The notes under the pieces: model-generated
What the model was told of the DNA's origin: nothing
The model's database searches: none
Seen by the model: the letters and a program-made list of their open reading frames with translations, nothing else
Origin: Corallococcus sp. CA053C
Lineage (GTDB): Bacteria > Myxococcota > Myxococcia > Myxococcales > Myxococcaceae
Direction: 5' to 3'
DNA length: 64,000 nucleotides
Assembly: GCF_003611675.1 (NCBI RefSeq)
Contig: NZ_RAWA01000005.1
Coordinates: 16,365-80,364 of the forward strand
Part shown: piece by piece, positions 44,247 through 52,215 of the stretch
Layout: each line of letters begins with the position of its first letter
Position numbering within the stretch: the stretch's first letter is position 1
Position numbers and translations under genes: made by a program

Positions 44247-46208
44247 ATGGCGAAGCGGCTGGGAGAGCGGTTGATTGAGGCCGGCCTTGTGACACCCGGG
44301 GCCGTGGAGCAGGGGCTGGAGCACCAGAAGATCACCGGCCACAAGCTGGGGGACTGTCTGGTGGAGCTGGGCCTGCTCCAGGAGGCCGCGCTCCTGCGCC
44401 TGCTGGCCAATGAGTTCCAGACCCGCTTCGTCACGGCGGACAAGCTGGCGAAGGTCCGCATCGACACGAAGGTGTTGGACAAGCTGCCGGTGCGGCTGGC
44501 GGAGGCGCAGAACGTGCTTCCGCTGGCCATCGATCCGGAGCGCAAGCTGTTGTCGGTGGTGGCCGCCGAGCCGCAGAACAAGTCGCTGCTGGACGAGATC
44601 GCACTCGTCACCGGCATGTCGGAGGTCTACGCGTACATCGGCTTGCGCAGCGCCATCTCCGCCGCCATCCGCAAGCACTACTACGGCGACCCCACCGCCT
44701 TCACCGCGCTGCTGGAGGGCCCGCACGGCGGCGGGCCCCGGCGTCCGGACGCGCCCGCGAGCAACAACGGGAGCTCCGAGTCCGGCCGCAGCAGCACCTC
44801 CGCGGGCCGCAGCAACACCACCAGCCTGCAGATGCGCCTGGAGACGGACGCGCGGATGCGGCTGCGTGCCGGCAGCGGCACCCACGTGGCGCGCGCCACG
44901 CAGCGGCGCGAGCCGGGCGGCCCGCGCGGCCTCATCAGCGACACGGATTACGTGGAGACGCTCAGCCTGATGGTGGGGCTGATGGAGCAGGACCGGCCCC
45001 GGCACCGGGGGCACTCGGCACAGCTCGCGCGGCAGGCGGGCATCGTCGGCCAGCGCATGGGCATGCCGCACAAGGAGCTGGCGGCGCTGTCCATCGCCGC
45101 GTACCTGCATGACCTGGGCAAGCCCGCGGAGCGCCACTTCTCGCTGGCGAGCAACGCGGCCAACGCGGAGTGGAAGGCCCAGGCGAAGGCCGTCTGCCGC
45201 GCGCCCACGAAGCTCTTTGAAACCGTGCACCTGCCCACGCAGGTGAACACCATCCTCGCGCAGCTCTATGAAGCCTGGGACGGCTCCGGCACGCCCCAGG
45301 GCGCCAAGGGCGAGGACATCACGCTGGGCGCGCGCATCCTCGCCGCGGTGGACAGCTTCCTGGAGCTGACCAAGAACCCGGGCAACGCGCACGGCAAGGT
45401 CTTCACCAAGCAGCAGGCGCTGGAGCACCTGCGCAAGCACGCGGGCATCCTCTACGACCCGGTGGTGGCGGACATCGTCGGCCAGCTCCAGAGCGGAGAG
45501 CTGCTGCTGCACCGGTTGGCCAGCGAGGGCCGTCAGGTGCTCATCGCGGAACCGGACGAGGCCACGCGCAGCGAGCTGCTGGAGGCGGTCCTCAAGCAGG
45601 AGCTGGTGGCGCACGCGCTGTCCACGCTGGATGGCGCGCTGGACGGCCTCGCGCGGCAGGACTGCGACGTGCTGGTGGTGGGGCTGCGGCTGGGCCAGCA
45701 GGAGGTGCTGGAGCTGCTGGAGGCCACGCGCGCCTCGCCGGAGAGCGCGGGCCTGCCCATCGCCGTGGTGGGGGAGCCGGATGCGCAGGCACGCGAGCGG
45801 CTGCTGCTCGCGGGCGCGACGGCGGTGCTGTCCCCGGGAGACAAGGCGGAGGTCGCGCGCACGGTGCTCGCCCTCTTCAACGACAGGGTGCAGCACAACG
45901 GCCCGGGCCGGGTGGTGCGCGGCAGCTTCGACGAACTGCCCCCGCGCGACCTGCTGCGCACGCTGGGCGGAGGCCGCAAGAGCGGGCGGCTCCAGCTTCG
46001 CCACCACACGCTGGAGGGCTACCTGCACCTGGAGCGGGGCCGCGTCGTCTACGCCTCCTTCGGCGGACACGCGGGCGAGCCCGCGCTGCAGGCCCTGCTC
46101 AAGCTGAAGCAGGCGGACTTCCTCTACGACCCGGACGCGCTGCTGCTGGACATGCCGCAGCTGGACCAGGACCTGGAAGCCCTGGCCGGAGCCGTCAGCG
46201 CAGGGTGA
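44247..46208 (+). CDS. MshEN / HD-GYP-like / receiver-like / DUF4388 fusion protein
   Basis: This 653-residue protein combines an N-terminal MshEN-type domain (about 1-150, with RLGERLIEAGLVTPGAVEQG) of the kind that binds c-di-GMP in ATPases, a Ser/Gly linker and an HD domain (YLHDLGKP near 288). The GYP-type segment AWDGSGTPQGAKGEDITLGA near 346 has Thr in place of the Tyr of GYP. A receiver-like domain (about 428-545) lacks a clear phospho-acceptor pattern, and a C-terminal DUF4388 domain (GSFDELPPRDLLRTLGGGRK near 560) is frequent in myxobacteria. It is likely a cyclic-dinucleotide signalling protein; enzyme activity is uncertain. It starts five bases after the YhaM-like gene and overlaps tatD at the convergent ends. 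Confidence 0.82.
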   Translation: MAKRLGERLIEAGLVTPGAVEQGLEHQKITGHKLGDCLVELGLLQEAALLRLLANEFQTRFVTADKLAKVRIDTKVLDKLPVRLAEAQNVLPLAIDPERKLLSVVAAEPQNKSLLDEIALVTGMSEVYAYIGLRSAISAAIRKHYYGDPTAFTALLEGPHGGGPRRPDAPASNNGSSESGRSSTSAGRSNTTSLQMRLETDARMRLRAGSGTHVARATQRREPGGPRGLISDTDYVETLSLMVGLMEQDRPRHRGHSAQLARQAGIVGQRMGMPHKELAALSIAAYLHDLGKPAERHFSLASNAANAEWKAQAKAVCRAPTKLFETVHLPTQVNTILAQLYEAWDGSGTPQGAKGEDITLGARILAAVDSFLELTKNPGNAHGKVFTKQQALEHLRKHAGILYDPVVADIVGQLQSGELLLHRLASEGRQVLIAEPDEATRSELLEAVLKQELVAHALSTLDGALDGLARQDCDVLVVGLRLGQQEVLELLEATRASPESAGLPIAVVGEPDAQARERLLLAGATAVLSPGDKAEVARTVLALFNDRVQHNGPGRVVRGSFDELPPRDLLRTLGGGRKSGRLQLRHHTLEGYLHLERGRVVYASFGGHAGEPALQALLKLKQADFLYDPDALLLDMPQLDQDLEALAGAVSAG

Positions 46209-46971
46209 GGTTGAAGAGGCGAACAGCGTTGGTGGTGGTGACGGCCGCCACCTCCTCCAGCGAGACGCCCTTCAGCTCCGCCACCTTCTTCGCCGTCTCC
46301 AGCACGTGCGCGGGCTCGTTCTTGCGTCCGCGGTGCGGCACCGGCGCCAGGTAGGGGCTGTCCGTCTCCACCATCAGGCGCTCCAGGGGCGCGAAGCGGA
46401 CGGCTTCCTGGAGGGCCTCCGTCTTCTTGTAGGTGATGACGCCGGACAGCGAGAGGAAGAAGCCCCGGTCCAGGTAGCGCCGCGCCGCGGCCGTGTCGCC
46501 GGTGAAGCAGTGGATGACGCCGCTCGTGACGTCCTCCGCCGCCAGCGCCGCGTCGCAGTCCTCATGCGCGTCGCGCACGTGCACCACCAGCGGCTTGGAC
46601 AGCCGCTTCGCGAGCGCGCCCTGGCGCCGGAAGACGGTGGCCTGCACCTCGCGCGGCGAGTGGTCGTAGTAGTAGTCCAGCCCGGCCTCGCCCACCGCGC
46701 GCAGCTCCGGACGGGCGCAGGTGCGCTCCAGCATCTCGAAGTCCGCCTCCGTGGCGCGGGCGGCCTCGTGCGGGTGGATGCCCAGCGTGGGCGACAGGAA
46801 GTCCGGGTGCCGGGCCGCCACCTCCAGCGCGTGGCCCCAGTCCCCGGGGCCGTGGAACTGGCCCACCAGCACCGCGTGCACGAGCCCCGCGGCCCGGGCG
46901 CGCTCCAGCACCGGCCCCACCTCCGCGTAGTCCTTCGGCTCCAGGTGGCAGTGCGCGTCAACGAGTCTCAT
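46195..46971 (-). CDS. tatD: TatD-family DNase
   Basis: This 258-residue TIM-barrel metallohydrolase has the first metal ligands in VDAHCHLE (His7, His9), Glu in AVGEAGLDYYYDHS, VVHVRDAHED, HCFTG and the final Asp in MVETDSPYLAPVPHRG. TatD proteins are Mg-dependent 3'-5' deoxyribonucleases used in DNA repair and damage turnover. The length is normal. Its ATG at 46971 overlaps the stop of the HEAT-repeat gene (ATGA). The 3' end overlaps the convergent fusion gene by 14 bases. Confidence 0.93.
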   Translation of the reverse strand: MRLVDAHCHLEPKDYAEVGPVLERARAAGLVHAVLVGQFHGPGDWGHALEVAARHPDFLSPTLGIHPHEAARATEADFEMLERTCARPELRAVGEAGLDYYYDHSPREVQATVFRRQGALAKRLSKPLVVHVRDAHEDCDAALAAEDVTSGVIHCFTGDTAAARRYLDRGFFLSLSGVITYKKTEALQEAVRFAPLERLMVETDSPYLAPVPHRGRKNEPAHVLETAKKVAELKGVSLEEVAAVTTTNAVRLFNLTLR

Positions 46972-47942
46972 GGGCCCTCTCTAAACAGCTCTTCCAGCTC
47001 CAGTCTCGCCTCTTCCGAGGCGAAGGTGGGCACCGAAGCGCGCACGCGCTCCATCCCGTCCTCCACGCCCAGCCGCCACACGCCATCCGCCGCGTCCAGC
47101 CGGTCGTCCTCCGGCGCGGCGCGGTCCTCCAGCACGGAGAGCAGCCAGGGCAGCGCCTGGGCATCCCCCAGCCGTCCCAGGCCGCGCGCGGCGGCGCCCC
47201 GGCAGGGGTCCTTCGCGTCCTGGAGGATCTCCTTCAGCCGTGCCAGCGCGCCCGGCACCTTCAGCTCGCCGCACAGCTCCACCGCGAGCGCCCGGTCCGC
47301 GCTCCACTTCCTGCGCGTGCGCTGCATCAACCACTCCGCGCCCGCCGGGTCTCCCAGCTTCATCAGCACGCCCGCCGCCTGCGTCTTGTCGAACGCGGGC
47401 AGCAGCCACTTGCCAAAGAGGCGCTTCACCGCCGGCAGCGCGCGCGCGTCCTCCAGCTCCGCCAGCGCGCCCAGCGCCCGGAAGCGCAGCGTATCCACGT
47501 CCAGCGCGGCCAGCAGCACCTCCAGCCCCGCGGGGTGCTTGAGGGCCGCGATGCCGCGCGCAGCCTCGAAGCGCACCTCCGGCGTGGGGTCCTCCAGCAT
47601 GCTCGCCAGCGCCCCGCGCGTGTGGGGCAGCGCGAGGTCCGCCAGCCTTCCAGTGGCCTCCAGCCGCACCCGCGGATCCTCGTCGCGCAGGCGGGGCAGC
47701 AGCGTCTCCGGAAGCTCCTCCGGCGGCAGCACCACGGACGCGAGGCTCACCCCGGAGCGGCGCACCTCGGGCTGGGCATCCGCGAGCAGCCGCGCCAACG
47801 CGTCCGCGAACTCCGCGGCGTGCGAGGGCTCCTCGGAAGCCAGGTGGAACAACAGGTCCGCCGCCTCGGCCCGACTCGCCGGGCGCTTCTCACGCTCCAC
47901 GGTCACCAGTGCGCGGTCCCGCTCGGCACGCCAATCCCCCAC
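46968..47942 (-). CDS. HEAT-repeat protein
   Basis: This 324-residue soluble protein is built of repeated helical pairs of HEAT/PBS-lyase type; clear repeats include RLRDEDPRVRLEATGRLADL, MLEDPTPEVRFEAARGIAAL and ILQDAKDPCRGAAARGLGRL. Such scaffolds usually mediate protein-protein contacts. The start ATG at 47942 gives MGDWRAERDRALV. The stop is coupled to tatD by ATGA, so they are co-expressed; a functional link to TatD is only suggested by this. Confidence 0.87.
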   Translation of the reverse strand: MGDWRAERDRALVTVEREKRPASRAEAADLLFHLASEEPSHAAEFADALARLLADAQPEVRRSGVSLASVVLPPEELPETLLPRLRDEDPRVRLEATGRLADLALPHTRGALASMLEDPTPEVRFEAARGIAALKHPAGLEVLLAALDVDTLRFRALGALAELEDARALPAVKRLFGKWLLPAFDKTQAAGVLMKLGDPAGAEWLMQRTRRKWSADRALAVELCGELKVPGALARLKEILQDAKDPCRGAAARGLGRLGDAQALPWLLSVLEDRAAPEDDRLDAADGVWRLGVEDGMERVRASVPTFASEEARLELEELFREGP

Positions 47943-48016
47943 GTCTCGTCACCTCGCTGCCGGGTGGCGACATGGCCACCCGGCGTGCCCCCAGAGTTGT
48001 TTCGAGCGACTTCGCC

Positions 48017-50158
48017 CTACTTGATCTCGCTGCCGGGCGGCACGTCGCCCGGATCCAGCAGGGACAGGTCCTTGCCGCCCGGGCCGGCCGTCAGCAGCAT
48101 GCCGCGCGACTCGATGCCCTTGAGCTTGCGCGGCTTCAGGTTGGCCACCACCACCACGCGGCGGCCCGCCACGGCCTCCGCCGTGTAGGCCTCCGCGATG
48201 CCGGAGACGATGGTGCGCGGCGTGCCCTCGCCCAGGTCCACGTCCAGCTTGAGCAGCTTGTCCGCGCCCTTCACCTTCTCCGCGGCCACGATGCGTCCCG
48301 CCTTCAGCACCACCTTGGCGAAGTCCGCGTACTCGATGTCCGCCGGGGCCACGGGCTCCACGGTCCCCGCGCCGGCGCCAGGTGACGCCTGCGGGGTGGG
48401 TGCCGCTGCCGGTGACTCGGGCGACTTCGCGTCCATGGGCTTCTTCTCCGACTTCTTGTCCTTGTCCTTGCCCCCAGACCCGGGGGCAGGAATATCGGCC
48501 ACGGGGTTTTTGATGATGGCGTTGACCCGCTCCTCTTCCAGGCGCGGCAGCAGCGGTTCCGGGGTGCCCAGCGGGCGACTGCGGTCCAGAAGTGGATACT
48601 TCGCGGTGGCGAGCGCCTGGAACGTCAGCGGTGGCGCATTGAGCTGGGCGAACAGCCGCTCCGACACGCGCGGTGTCACCGGGGCCAGCAGCGCGCCCAG
48701 CAGGTACGCCACGTCCGCCGCGTCCGACAGGTCAGCCCTGGCGGCCTCCGCGTCCTTCTTCACCAGCGCCCACGGCGCCGCCGTCTGGAGGAAGGCGTTC
48801 GCGGTGGACGCGATGTCGGTGATGATCTTGATGGCGGCGCGGTACTCCAGCTTCTCGAACGCTTCGCGCACCTCCGGCACGCGGGCCAGGGCCTGCTCCA
48901 CCAGCGTGCGCCCCGCCCCTGCCTCGCGGCCCGGCGCGAGCTTCTTCTCCAGCGGTCCCGCCAGCATCGACAGCGCGCGGTTGGCCAGGTTGCCCACGTT
49001 GTTGACGAGCTCGCCGTTCACCCGCAGGCGGAAGTCCTTGAGGTTGAGGTCCAGGTCCTCCACGCCCGCGCCCAGGTTGGCCGCGTAGAAGTAGCGCAGG
49101 TAGCTGGGGTCCAACTGCTCCAGGTAGTCCCGCGCGGGCACCATGGTGCCGCGGGTCTTGGACATCTTCTCCCCGTTCACGGTCAGGTGTCCGTGCACCT
49201 TGATCTCGTTGGGGATGTGGAACCCGGCGACCTTCAGCACCGCGGGCCAGAACAACGCGTGGAAGTAGACGATGTCCTTGCCGATGAAGTGGATGATGCG
49301 CGTGGGCGCGTCCTTGGCCCAGTACTCCATCGCATCCTTCGCGCGGCCGGACTCCTTCGCCCACTTCTCCGTGGTCGCGATGTAGCCGATGGGCGCGTCC
49401 AGCCAGACGTAGAAGAACTTGTCCGTCTCCCCCGGAATGGCGAACCCGAAGTAGGGCCCGTCGCGGCTGATGTCCCAGTCCGCCAGGCCCTTCTCGAAGA
49501 AGCCCTGCAGCTGGGTGGCGAGGCCCGGGTGGATGAAGCCGGGGCGCTTGAGGACCTCCTGCAGGAAGGCTTCGTGGCGCGACAGCTTGAAGAACAGGTG
49601 CACGGAGTTGCGGCGCACCGGCGGCGTGCCGCACAGCGCGCAGCGCGGGTCGATGAGGTCCGTGGGGTTGTACGTCTTGCCGCACTTCTCACAGGCGTCG
49701 CCGTACTGATCCGTCGACTTGCAGTTGGGACAGGTGCCCCGGATGAAGCGGTCCGGCAGGAAGCGCTTGTCCTTCTCGCAGTAGGTCTGCTCGATGTCGC
49801 GGCGGTCGATGTCGCCCGCGTCCTTCAAGCGGCCGTAGATGGCTTCCGCGTACTGGCGGTTCTCCGGCGAGTTGGTGGAGTGGAAGTAGTCGAACCGGAC
49901 GTCGAAGTCCCGGAAGTCGCGCTGGTGCTCGTCATGGAAGCGCGCGACAAACTGCTCGGGCGGGATGCCCTGCTTCGAAGCGTTGAGCTCGATGGGCGTG
50001 CCGTGGGTGTCGTCCGCGCAGAAATAGACGACGTCCTGGCCGCACGAGCGGAGGAAGCGGACGTAGATGTCCGTCTGGACGTACTCGACGACGTGGCCGA
50101 GGTGGATGGAGCCGTTCGCGTACGGAAGGGCACTGGTGACGAGGATTCTCTCCGCCAT
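48017..50158 (-). CDS. metG: Methionyl-tRNA synthetase with C-terminal tRNA-binding domain
   Basis: This 713-residue class I synthetase has HLGH at residues 19-22 (the HIGH motif), a two-knuckle zinc insert with CPNC, CEKC and CALC near 140-175, and KMSKTRG near 331 (the KMSKS motif). The catalytic and anticodon-binding domains are followed by a Lys/Pro/Ala-rich linker (about 545-590) and a C-terminal EMAP/Trbp111-like domain (VVLKAGRIVAAEKVKGADKL). The ATG at 50158 is chosen from AGGAG a few bases upstream; the open frame to 50236 lacks support. Confidence 0.97.
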   Translation of the reverse strand: MAERILVTSALPYANGSIHLGHVVEYVQTDIYVRFLRSCGQDVVYFCADDTHGTPIELNASKQGIPPEQFVARFHDEHQRDFRDFDVRFDYFHSTNSPENRQYAEAIYGRLKDAGDIDRRDIEQTYCEKDKRFLPDRFIRGTCPNCKSTDQYGDACEKCGKTYNPTDLIDPRCALCGTPPVRRNSVHLFFKLSRHEAFLQEVLKRPGFIHPGLATQLQGFFEKGLADWDISRDGPYFGFAIPGETDKFFYVWLDAPIGYIATTEKWAKESGRAKDAMEYWAKDAPTRIIHFIGKDIVYFHALFWPAVLKVAGFHIPNEIKVHGHLTVNGEKMSKTRGTMVPARDYLEQLDPSYLRYFYAANLGAGVEDLDLNLKDFRLRVNGELVNNVGNLANRALSMLAGPLEKKLAPGREAGAGRTLVEQALARVPEVREAFEKLEYRAAIKIITDIASTANAFLQTAAPWALVKKDAEAARADLSDAADVAYLLGALLAPVTPRVSERLFAQLNAPPLTFQALATAKYPLLDRSRPLGTPEPLLPRLEEERVNAIIKNPVADIPAPGSGGKDKDKKSEKKPMDAKSPESPAAAPTPQASPGAGAGTVEPVAPADIEYADFAKVVLKAGRIVAAEKVKGADKLLKLDVDLGEGTPRTIVSGIAEAYTAEAVAGRRVVVVANLKPRKLKGIESRGMLLTAGPGGKDLSLLDPGDVPPGSEIK

Positions 50159-50268
50159 GGACTCTCCTGAGGGCGGCGGACCATAGCCGCTCGGGGAAAC
50201 GAGGTCATCGATCAACATGCGCGCCCGGAGGTGCATGGCACGATGGTGGATGTTATCGACCCATCCGC

Positions 50269-51063
50269 ATGTGCACCGTCCTCATCCTCCGTGATGTCCA
50301 CCCCGAGTGGCCGCTGGTCCTCGCCGCCAACCGGGATGAGCTCTACGCGCGTCCGGCCCACGGGCCGCGGATCCTCTCCGAGTCCCCGCGCGCCGTGGGC
50401 GGCCAGGATGTGGAGCGGGGCGGGACATGGATGGGTGTAACGCACGAAGGGGTGTTTGTCGGCCTGACGAACCAGCGCGGCGCCCGCGGCCTGGGCCCGG
50501 CCCCCCGCTCGCGGGGCGAGGTCGTCCTGCGCGCCCTCCAGGCCGGGTCGGTGGAGGCCATCGAGCGCTACCTCGGCACCCTGCCCGCCCCGGAGTTCCT
50601 GCCCTTCAACCTGCTCTACGGGGACGCGCGCGTCCTGCGGGTGGCCTACGCGCGGCCGGGCCATCCGCGCCTGTTGCACGAGGACGTGCCGCCCGGCGTC
50701 CATGTGCTGCCCAATGACAACCTGGACAACCTCGCGCTGCCCAAGGTGGCGCGGGCCCACGCGCTCGCGGAAGAGGTGGCCCGGCGCCCGTGGCCGGAGC
50801 TGGTAACGGGGCTCCAGGCGGCCCTGTCCGACCATGCCCTGCCACCCCGCGACGCCGCGACGGGGCCGCTGATGGAGAACGACCTGCCGGCGGACTTCCT
50901 CCAGCAGCTCCAGGCGCTCTGCATCCACACGGAGGTGTACGGGACGCGCTCGTCGGCCATCGTCGCGCTGGCCCCCGGCCGCGTGGGGCACTACCTGGCC
51001 ACGGACACCGCGCCCTGTCAGGGCGGCTGGCGCGACGTGACGGGGCTGCTCACCGCCCGCTGA
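50269..51063 (+). CDS. NRDE-family (TANGO2-like) protein
   Basis: This 264-residue protein begins MCTVLILRDVHPEWPLVLAANRDE and keeps the NRDE motif in AANRDELYAR, the defining mark of the TANGO2/NRDE family. The N-terminal Cys2 is characteristic of Ntn-hydrolase-like folds. Bacterial members are cytoplasmic and functionally obscure. It is divergent from metG across 110 bases. Its length is normal. Confidence 0.88.
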   Translation: MCTVLILRDVHPEWPLVLAANRDELYARPAHGPRILSESPRAVGGQDVERGGTWMGVTHEGVFVGLTNQRGARGLGPAPRSRGEVVLRALQAGSVEAIERYLGTLPAPEFLPFNLLYGDARVLRVAYARPGHPRLLHEDVPPGVHVLPNDNLDNLALPKVARAHALAEEVARRPWPELVTGLQAALSDHALPPRDAATGPLMENDLPADFLQQLQALCIHTEVYGTRSSAIVALAPGRVGHYLATDTAPCQGGWRDVTGLLTAR

Positions 51064-51081
51064 TCCGCGGGACCGCGGCTT

Positions 51082-51978
51082 TCAGTCCAGCCGCGCTCGC
51101 ATTACCGCGTCGTGGCCCGCGTCGTACGCGGACTCGAAGGCGGGACCCCGGCCGGTGAAGGCGTCCACCGGCGGCGCGGGCACGTCCACGCGGACCTCCC
51201 GCACGTCGCAGTCCAGGTCACCCCGGTAGAAGGCCGGCTCCCCGGTGACGTTGATGGCGATGAGCCGCGCGCCCGGGAACTGCTGGCAGGCGTCGTGGAT
51301 GGGCGTCGCGGACACGCGGTCCGCACCCGGGTCGATGCGCTCCAGCGTCGCGTCCTCGAACAGGAGCGGGTTCGCGGCGCTCGCGGCGACGGCCTCCGAC
51401 AGCGGCCCCTGCGTCACGGTGACGAGCCGCAGCCCCTGCTCCGTGGGCGCCTGGTGGAAGGTGACGAACGGCACGGGCAGGTCCTCCACGCGCGCGCCCT
51501 CGTAGTAGCGCTCCAGCACACGGGCGAAGCGCTCGTGGCTCAAGCGGGGCGCCGTGGCCGCCGCGCCCGCCGCGCCCAGCGCTCCCACCGCGAGGGCCGG
51601 GGTCAGCGTGCCGCCCGACACCAGCACCGCGAGCAGCCCCACGGCCGCCCCCACCGCGCCGCGCACGCCGGTCGTCCTGCGCGTCTCGTCTTCATACGCC
51701 GCGAAGAAGTCCCGGTAGCGCTGGCGCAGGTTGCCCCGGGGTTCGGAGGCGTAGAGCCCGCCCACCACGGCGCCCATGCTGTTGCCCACCACGCAGTCGA
51801 TGGGGATGCCCCGGGCCGCCAGCGCATCCAGCGCGCCCACGTGCGCGAGCCCCTTGGTGCCGCCCACCGACAGCACCACGCAGGTGCGCGAGGGCGTCCC
51901 GCGCACACCGCGCCGGCACGACACCCCGCCGAAGCCCACCATCAGCGCCAGCAGTACGACACCCAGCCGCCGCCCCAT
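51082..51978 (-). CDS. Patatin-like lipoprotein
   Basis: This 298-residue protein has a lipoprotein signal (VVLLALMVGFGGVSC, lipidated Cys21), the oxyanion loop VGGTKGLAHVG and the nucleophile elbow GNSMG at 65-69. A hydrophobic Gly/Ala segment (about 104-143) is inserted inside the domain and could dip into the membrane. The catalytic Asp motif, usually DGG/A, reads ADRVSATPIHDA, so the Asp is present but its Gly is not; activity is uncertain. The ATG at 51978 fits the signal peptide. It would be a membrane-anchored phospholipase or a relative that has lost activity. Confidence 0.82.
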   Translation of the reverse strand: MGRRLGVVLLALMVGFGGVSCRRGVRGTPSRTCVVLSVGGTKGLAHVGALDALAARGIPIDCVVGNSMGAVVGGLYASEPRGNLRQRYRDFFAAYEDETRRTTGVRGAVGAAVGLLAVLVSGGTLTPALAVGALGAAGAAATAPRLSHERFARVLERYYEGARVEDLPVPFVTFHQAPTEQGLRLVTVTQGPLSEAVAASAANPLLFEDATLERIDPGADRVSATPIHDACQQFPGARLIAINVTGEPAFYRGDLDCDVREVRVDVPAPPVDAFTGRGPAFESAYDAGHDAVMRARLD

Positions 51979-52117
51979 GCGTCCTCCTGTGCGGGAAGCG
52001 CGGCCACCCTACCCCGTTCCCGCGCGTGAGGCCCCGTCCCGCCTGCCCGCCGGGCCGCCCTCCGGCTGCATCGCGCCAACGCCACGGGCCCCGCGCACGA
52101 GGACTCGCGGAGGCCCG

Positions 52118-52160
52118 CAAAAAACACGACCGCCCCCGGGACACGCGGTCCCGGAGGCGG
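52118..52160 (-). terminator. Strong intrinsic terminator after the M4 protease gene
   Basis: On the minus strand CCGCCTCCGGGAC pairs with GTCCCGGGGGCGG around the loop CGCGT and is followed by TCGTGTTTTTTG. It lies 56 bases after the protease stop. Confidence 0.85.
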
Positions 52161-52215
52161 CAAGTGGGTCCTTCACGGTGCCCGGCGTGGCGTCACGCCG
52201 GGCGCGTGGAAGGGC

